Assembly: GCA_964457365.1 (NCBI GenBank)
Contig: CAYWFP010000021.1
Coordinates: 1-44,663 of the forward strand
Reading direction: 5' to 3'
DNA: 44,663 nt
Origin: CAYWFP01 sp964457365
GTDB lineage: Bacteria; Planctomycetota; SZUA-567
The first letter of the stretch is position 1. Each line of letters starts with the position of its first letter. The notes beneath the pieces were generated by a model. That model saw only the letters and a program-made list of their open reading frames with translations, did not search any database and was not told the DNA's origin. The translations under genes were made by a program, and so were the position numbers. Positions 41,295 through 44,663 of this stretch are shown one piece after another.

Positions 41295-41314
41295 ATATAA
41301 AGTTAGATAGGGAA

Positions 41315-41343
41315 TTGACAGCATTCTCCGCCGTCGGTATTCT
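41315..41343 (+). promoter_or_regulatory. Downstream promoter for dnaG-rpoD
   Basis: Perfect TTGACA (41315-41320), 17 bases, then TATTCT (41338-41343, four of six). It is about 40 bases before the dnaG ATG. With the upstream box this makes a tandem pair. Confidence 0.6.
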
Positions 41344-41344
41344 T

Positions 41345-41362
41345 TACCCCCTTTTAGGGGTA
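41345..41362 (+). repeat. Stem-loop at the start of the dnaG leader
   Basis: TACCCC-CTTTTA-GGGGTA, a perfect six-base stem at the expected transcription start of the downstream promoter. It could be an operator or a 5'-end mRNA hairpin. Confidence 0.35.
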
Positions 41363-41383
41363 TTGCCCGCGGAAAGGTCGTTT

Positions 41384-43285
41384 ATGCCCTATATCCGCGA
41401 AGACTGTGTCCGCCGTGTCAAGGAGGCGACCGATATCGTCACCCTGATCGAGAGTTACGGTCATACGCTCAAGCGGGTCGGTTCCAACTTCACCACGCTC
41501 TGTCCGTTCCACGAGGAGAAGACCCCCTCGTTCAACATCAACCCGGCCATGCAGATCTTCAAGTGTTTCGGCTGCGACGCCAAAGGCGACGTCTTCAAGT
41601 TCATGCAGCTCATGGAGCGTTGCGAGTTCGGTGAAGCCGTGGAGATGCTGGCCGAACGCGCGGGCGTGCAGCTCGAATACGACCGCTCGCGCGGCGGGGT
41701 TGGAAGGTCGGCGGAGGATGCGGGCGAGGCGCGCCGCGCGCACTACTGGGCCAATCGCGTCGCCTGCGAGTATTTCGAGGAGAGGCTCCACGATCCGCGT
41801 GAGGGCGCGCGCGCCAGGACGTATCTTCTCGAGCGCGGATTCAGCGAGGAGACGATCGCCCGCTGGCGCCTGGGGTGGGCGCCGGATTGCTGGGACGGTC
41901 TGCTGGAACGTTACGTGCGGGTCGTGCTGGAGAAAAGCGGCGAGCATAAAAAGGAGAAAGCGCTCGAGGTCGGCGGCGCCGCCGGCATCTTTCGCAAGAA
42001 CGAAGACGGGCGCGTGTACGACGCCTTTCGCGGTCGCGTGATGTTCCCGATCTTCGACAGCCGTGCGCACGTGGTCGGCTTCGGTGGCCGAATTCTGGAA
42101 GAGGCGGAGAATCAGCCGAAATATCTCAATTCCGCCGGCAACAGTCGCTTTTTCGAGAAACGCCGGCTTTTGTACGGCCTCAATTTTGCCGAGAAAGATA
42201 TCCGTCGGGAGAAGACAGTAATTATTGTAGAAGGATATACCGATACGATCATGTGTCATCAGTACGGGATTCGCACCGCCGTGGCCACCCTCGGCACCTC
42301 GTTGACCGATGAGCATGTCGCCCGGTTGCGTAATTACGTCAAGCCCGAAGGGCGCGTGGTCGCGCTCTTCGATACCGACAACGCGGGGCGCATGGCAACC
42401 GACCGGGCCATCGAGATGTTCATGGCCGCGGACGTGCCGCTGAGGATTGTGCAGGGACTCGAGGTCAAGGACGCCTGCGACTATCTGCCGCGCTTCGGCG
42501 TGGAGCGGTTCCGCGAGGTGCTCGACCGGGCCGAGGACAGCTTCGACTATGCCTTGCGGCAGGCCTTACCCGCGGAGACGGCGCGGGACGCCAACACGCT
42601 TGCCGCCGCGGTCAACCGGGTCATGGGCCTGGTCAACTGTTGCCCCGACCGGGTCAAACGGGCGCTGCTGCGCAAGCAGGTCGCCGCGGTCGCCGATGTT
42701 CCGGGGAGTTCGCTGCCGCAACCGGAGGTCGATGCTTCGGGCAATATCCGTTTACCCGGTATGGGCGCGCGTTCGGACGCTTCGCCGGTGGCGCGCCGCG
42801 GTCTGCAGCCGAAGGGGCCGAACGCGTCCAAAGCGGAGGCGCGGCGCCGCAACCGGCTCAAACGTGAACGTCTGCTGGTCCGCTACATGCTCGCCCGGAG
42901 CGATTGGGCCGAGGTGGCGGCCGACTGCTTTCCGCCCGAGCGGATGCTGGACGAGACCTGCGCGCGCTTGGCCGGGCGTATCCGCGATTCCTGGCTCGCG
43001 CACGAGCGTCCGGCGCCGTCGGCGCTTCTGGACGTGCCCGGTGCCGACGAGGTGTTGGTGGACGACTTGATGGGTGATGAGGGGCCGGAGCTCGAGCAGG
43101 CCGAGTTCCACGAGGTGCTGCACGGGCTGGAGGTCGCCGAACTGCTGGAGGAGAAAGCCGAACTGGACGAAGAGATCCGTCGCCTGCGCGTCGCGGGCGA
43201 GGCGGAGCGGCTGGACGAACTGATGGTTCGCAAAACCGAGATCGAACGACGGATGCGCGGCTTGGGCGGAGAATCGGCAGCCTGA
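41384..43285 (+). CDS. dnaG: DNA primase
   Basis: 633 residues. Makes RNA primers for replication. The CHC2 zinc finger is near the N-terminus (CPFHEEKTPSFNINP, then KCFGCDAKGDVFKF). The TOPRIM core carries the acidic Glu283 in VIIVEGYTDTIM and the Asp pair in LFDTDNAGR. The C-terminal 200 residues (from about 430) are a helical, charged region in the helicase-binding position, ending in a coiled-coil-like stretch (LEVAELLEEKAELDEEIRRL). ATG 41384 was chosen for AAAGG just upstream; an open frame 23 codons longer overlaps the promoter. It leads directly into rpoD, as in the classical macromolecular synthesis operon. Confidence 0.95.
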   Translation: MPYIREDCVRRVKEATDIVTLIESYGHTLKRVGSNFTTLCPFHEEKTPSFNINPAMQIFKCFGCDAKGDVFKFMQLMERCEFGEAVEMLAERAGVQLEYDRSRGGVGRSAEDAGEARRAHYWANRVACEYFEERLHDPREGARARTYLLERGFSEETIARWRLGWAPDCWDGLLERYVRVVLEKSGEHKKEKALEVGGAAGIFRKNEDGRVYDAFRGRVMFPIFDSRAHVVGFGGRILEEAENQPKYLNSAGNSRFFEKRRLLYGLNFAEKDIRREKTVIIVEGYTDTIMCHQYGIRTAVATLGTSLTDEHVARLRNYVKPEGRVVALFDTDNAGRMATDRAIEMFMAADVPLRIVQGLEVKDACDYLPRFGVERFREVLDRAEDSFDYALRQALPAETARDANTLAAAVNRVMGLVNCCPDRVKRALLRKQVAAVADVPGSSLPQPEVDASGNIRLPGMGARSDASPVARRGLQPKGPNASKAEARRRNRLKRERLLVRYMLARSDWAEVAADCFPPERMLDETCARLAGRIRDSWLAHERPAPSALLDVPGADEVLVDDLMGDEGPELEQAEFHEVLHGLEVAELLEEKAELDEEIRRLRVAGEAERLDELMVRKTEIERRMRGLGGESAA

Positions 43286-43319
43286 CCGGCGCGGCCCGAT
43301 AGAGGAGTGAGAGGCGAGG

Positions 43320-44663
43320 ATGGCAGAGAAGAAGAAGACGACCAAGAAGGCGGCGTCGCGTGCGTCTGCGACCCGCAGCCCCAAGAAGAATTCAGGCGCG
43401 ACGCGCGCGCGAAGCAAGGCGCGCAAGGCCCAGGCCGCGCCGGAGCCCCCCGCCGATGCCGAAGAAGCCGACGAGGAAGGCGGCGAGGAGGAGGCGCCCG
43501 CGGAGAAGACGTCCGAGGAACGCATGGTCGACGACCTGCTGAAGAAGGTCAAAGGGCGCAAGACCGTCACCTACTCCGATCTCAACGCGATGCTGCCGGA
43601 GGATGTCGGCGATGCGCAGGAGATCGACCTGGTCCTGACCAAGCTCGCCGAAGCCGGCATCGATCTCATCGACGAGGAGGACGAGGAGGAGGAGGCCGAA
43701 CCCGCCTCCAAGGAGGGCGGGGACGAGTCCGAACCCGCCGCGCTCAACGGGCCGCGCGCCTCGGTGACGCGGCGCCGGTCGCTGCGCTCGTCCGATTCGG
43801 AGTTGAGCGAGGTGCACGATCCGGTGCGCATGTACCTCTCGGAGATGGGCAGCATCCCGCTGCTTTCGCGTGACGAGGAGATCACGCTGGCCAAGCAGAT
43901 CGAGCTCTATTGCAAACACTTCCGCAAGCGCGCGCTCGAGAGCCCTATCGCCAACAGCTACGTCGTCGAACTCAACGAGAAGGTCATGCAGAACCGCGAG
44001 AGCCTCGACAAGATCATGCGCACCACCAGTCCCTCGGGACTCGGCAAGAACGATGTCCTAGCGCGTCTGCCGGGCCAGATCGAGACGATCAAACGCATCG
44101 CCGAGCTGAACCAGGAGACATGGCGCAAGCTCGAGGGCGACGGCCTCTCGGCGAAGAAGCGCGAACAGCTCTACGCGGATTTCCGCGCTCGTCAACGGCG
44201 TCAGGCGTTGCTGCTGGAGGAACTTGGGCTGCGCACCAAGCGTGTCCTGCCGATCATTCGCCGCATCCAGCAGCTCTCGGCGAAGTCGCTGCGTCTGGAG
44301 AAGGAAGTCCAGCACATCCGCAGCAAGGGCAACCGCGCCACCGCCGCGGAGCGGCGCCAGCTCGAGAGCGCCGAGGACGGCCTCCTGCGCATCCGCCTCG
44401 AGGCGCGCGAGCCGCTGGAGCGTCTGCGTTGCCGCGCGGTACAGATCCGCAAGCGCTATTACAGCTATCAGGATGTCAAGCAGAAGCTCAGCAGCGGCAA
44501 CTTGCGGCTGGTTGTCTCCATCGCCAAGAAGTACCGTCACCGGGGCCTCAACTTCATCGACCTGATCCAGGAGGGCAACACCGGCTTGATGAAGGCGGTG
44601 GAGAAGTACGAGTACCGCCGCGGCTACAAGTTCTCCACCTACGCCACCTGGTGGATCCGCCAG
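43320..44663 (+). CDS. rpoD: Primary sigma factor RpoD/SigA (partial, runs off the window)
   Basis: 448 residues are present; the rest lies past the right edge. The first 40 residues are Lys/Ala/Arg/Ser-rich, followed by an acidic stretch. Region 1.1 is about 69-118 (VDDLLKKVKGRKTVTYSDL) and region 1.2 about 163-200 (DPVRMYLSEMGSIPLLSRDE). A helical, basic non-conserved segment then runs to about 380, of a kind I associate with planctomycete-type sigma factors. Region 2 begins with NLRLVVSIAKKYRHRGLNF and includes DLIQEGNTGLMKAVEKYEY and KFSTYATWWIRQ, the core-binding and promoter-melting segment. It starts 34 bases after dnaG with GAGG close by. Confidence 0.95.
   Translation, partial: MAEKKKTTKKAASRASATRSPKKNSGATRARSKARKAQAAPEPPADAEEADEEGGEEEAPAEKTSEERMVDDLLKKVKGRKTVTYSDLNAMLPEDVGDAQEIDLVLTKLAEAGIDLIDEEDEEEEAEPASKEGGDESEPAALNGPRASVTRRRSLRSSDSELSEVHDPVRMYLSEMGSIPLLSRDEEITLAKQIELYCKHFRKRALESPIANSYVVELNEKVMQNRESLDKIMRTTSPSGLGKNDVLARLPGQIETIKRIAELNQETWRKLEGDGLSAKKREQLYADFRARQRRQALLLEELGLRTKRVLPIIRRIQQLSAKSLRLEKEVQHIRSKGNRATAAERRQLESAEDGLLRIRLEAREPLERLRCRAVQIRKRYYSYQDVKQKLSSGNLRLVVSIAKKYRHRGLNFIDLIQEGNTGLMKAVEKYEYRRGYKFSTYATWWIRQ

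Overview
The window is GC-rich, densely coded DNA from a Gram-negative-type bacterium; no gap between genes exceeds about 270 bases. The lipoprotein protease, exopolysaccharide genes and a type VI-like secretion spike point to a two-membrane cell. The primary sigma factor has a long segment between regions 1.2 and 2 of a style I associate with planctomycetes and relatives. Together with the GldG/DUF4340 transporter, this suggests the PVC superphylum or a nearby uncultured lineage. That placement is inference, because no rRNA gene is present.

Layout. 1-5617 (+): end of an ABC ATPase, a fused ABC permease/GldG-like protein, a DUF4340 protein, an M48 lipoprotein protease and an AhpD-like protein. 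5618-8850 (-): a response regulator, tyrS and a glycerol-1-phosphate dehydrogenase, from a clear sigma-70 promoter. 9116-14553 (+): a DUF2344 protein, RNase G, an ECF sigma factor with a membrane anti-sigma-like partner built of Trp repeats, then rplU-rpmA and a terminator. 14624-26136 (-): a seven-gene type VI-like spike operon, in transcription order VgrG, DUF2169-pentapeptide adaptor, pentapeptide protein, DUF3540, DUF4150 (PAAR-like), a TPR/GT41 O-GlcNAc-transferase-like enzyme, and an unknown protein. 26313-27293 (+): a divergent retropepsin-like protease and a DUF3467-like protein. 27301-31206 (-): rfbB, rfbA and a hybrid histidine kinase. 31419-36960 (+): a polysaccharide operon of gmd, an initiating sugar transferase, a GT26 enzyme, fcl and a GT4 enzyme. 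37004-37855 (-): an HDOD protein. 37982-41152 (+): a secreted serpin with an extra domain, then aroA. 41384-44663 (+): dnaG and the start of rpoD, which runs off the window.

The most unusual parts are the spike operon that carries a complete nucleotide-sugar glycosyltransferase, and the anti-sigma-like protein whose nine tryptophans alternate at 20 and 22-23 residues. No tRNA, rRNA, CRISPR array, insertion sequence or integrase was seen.
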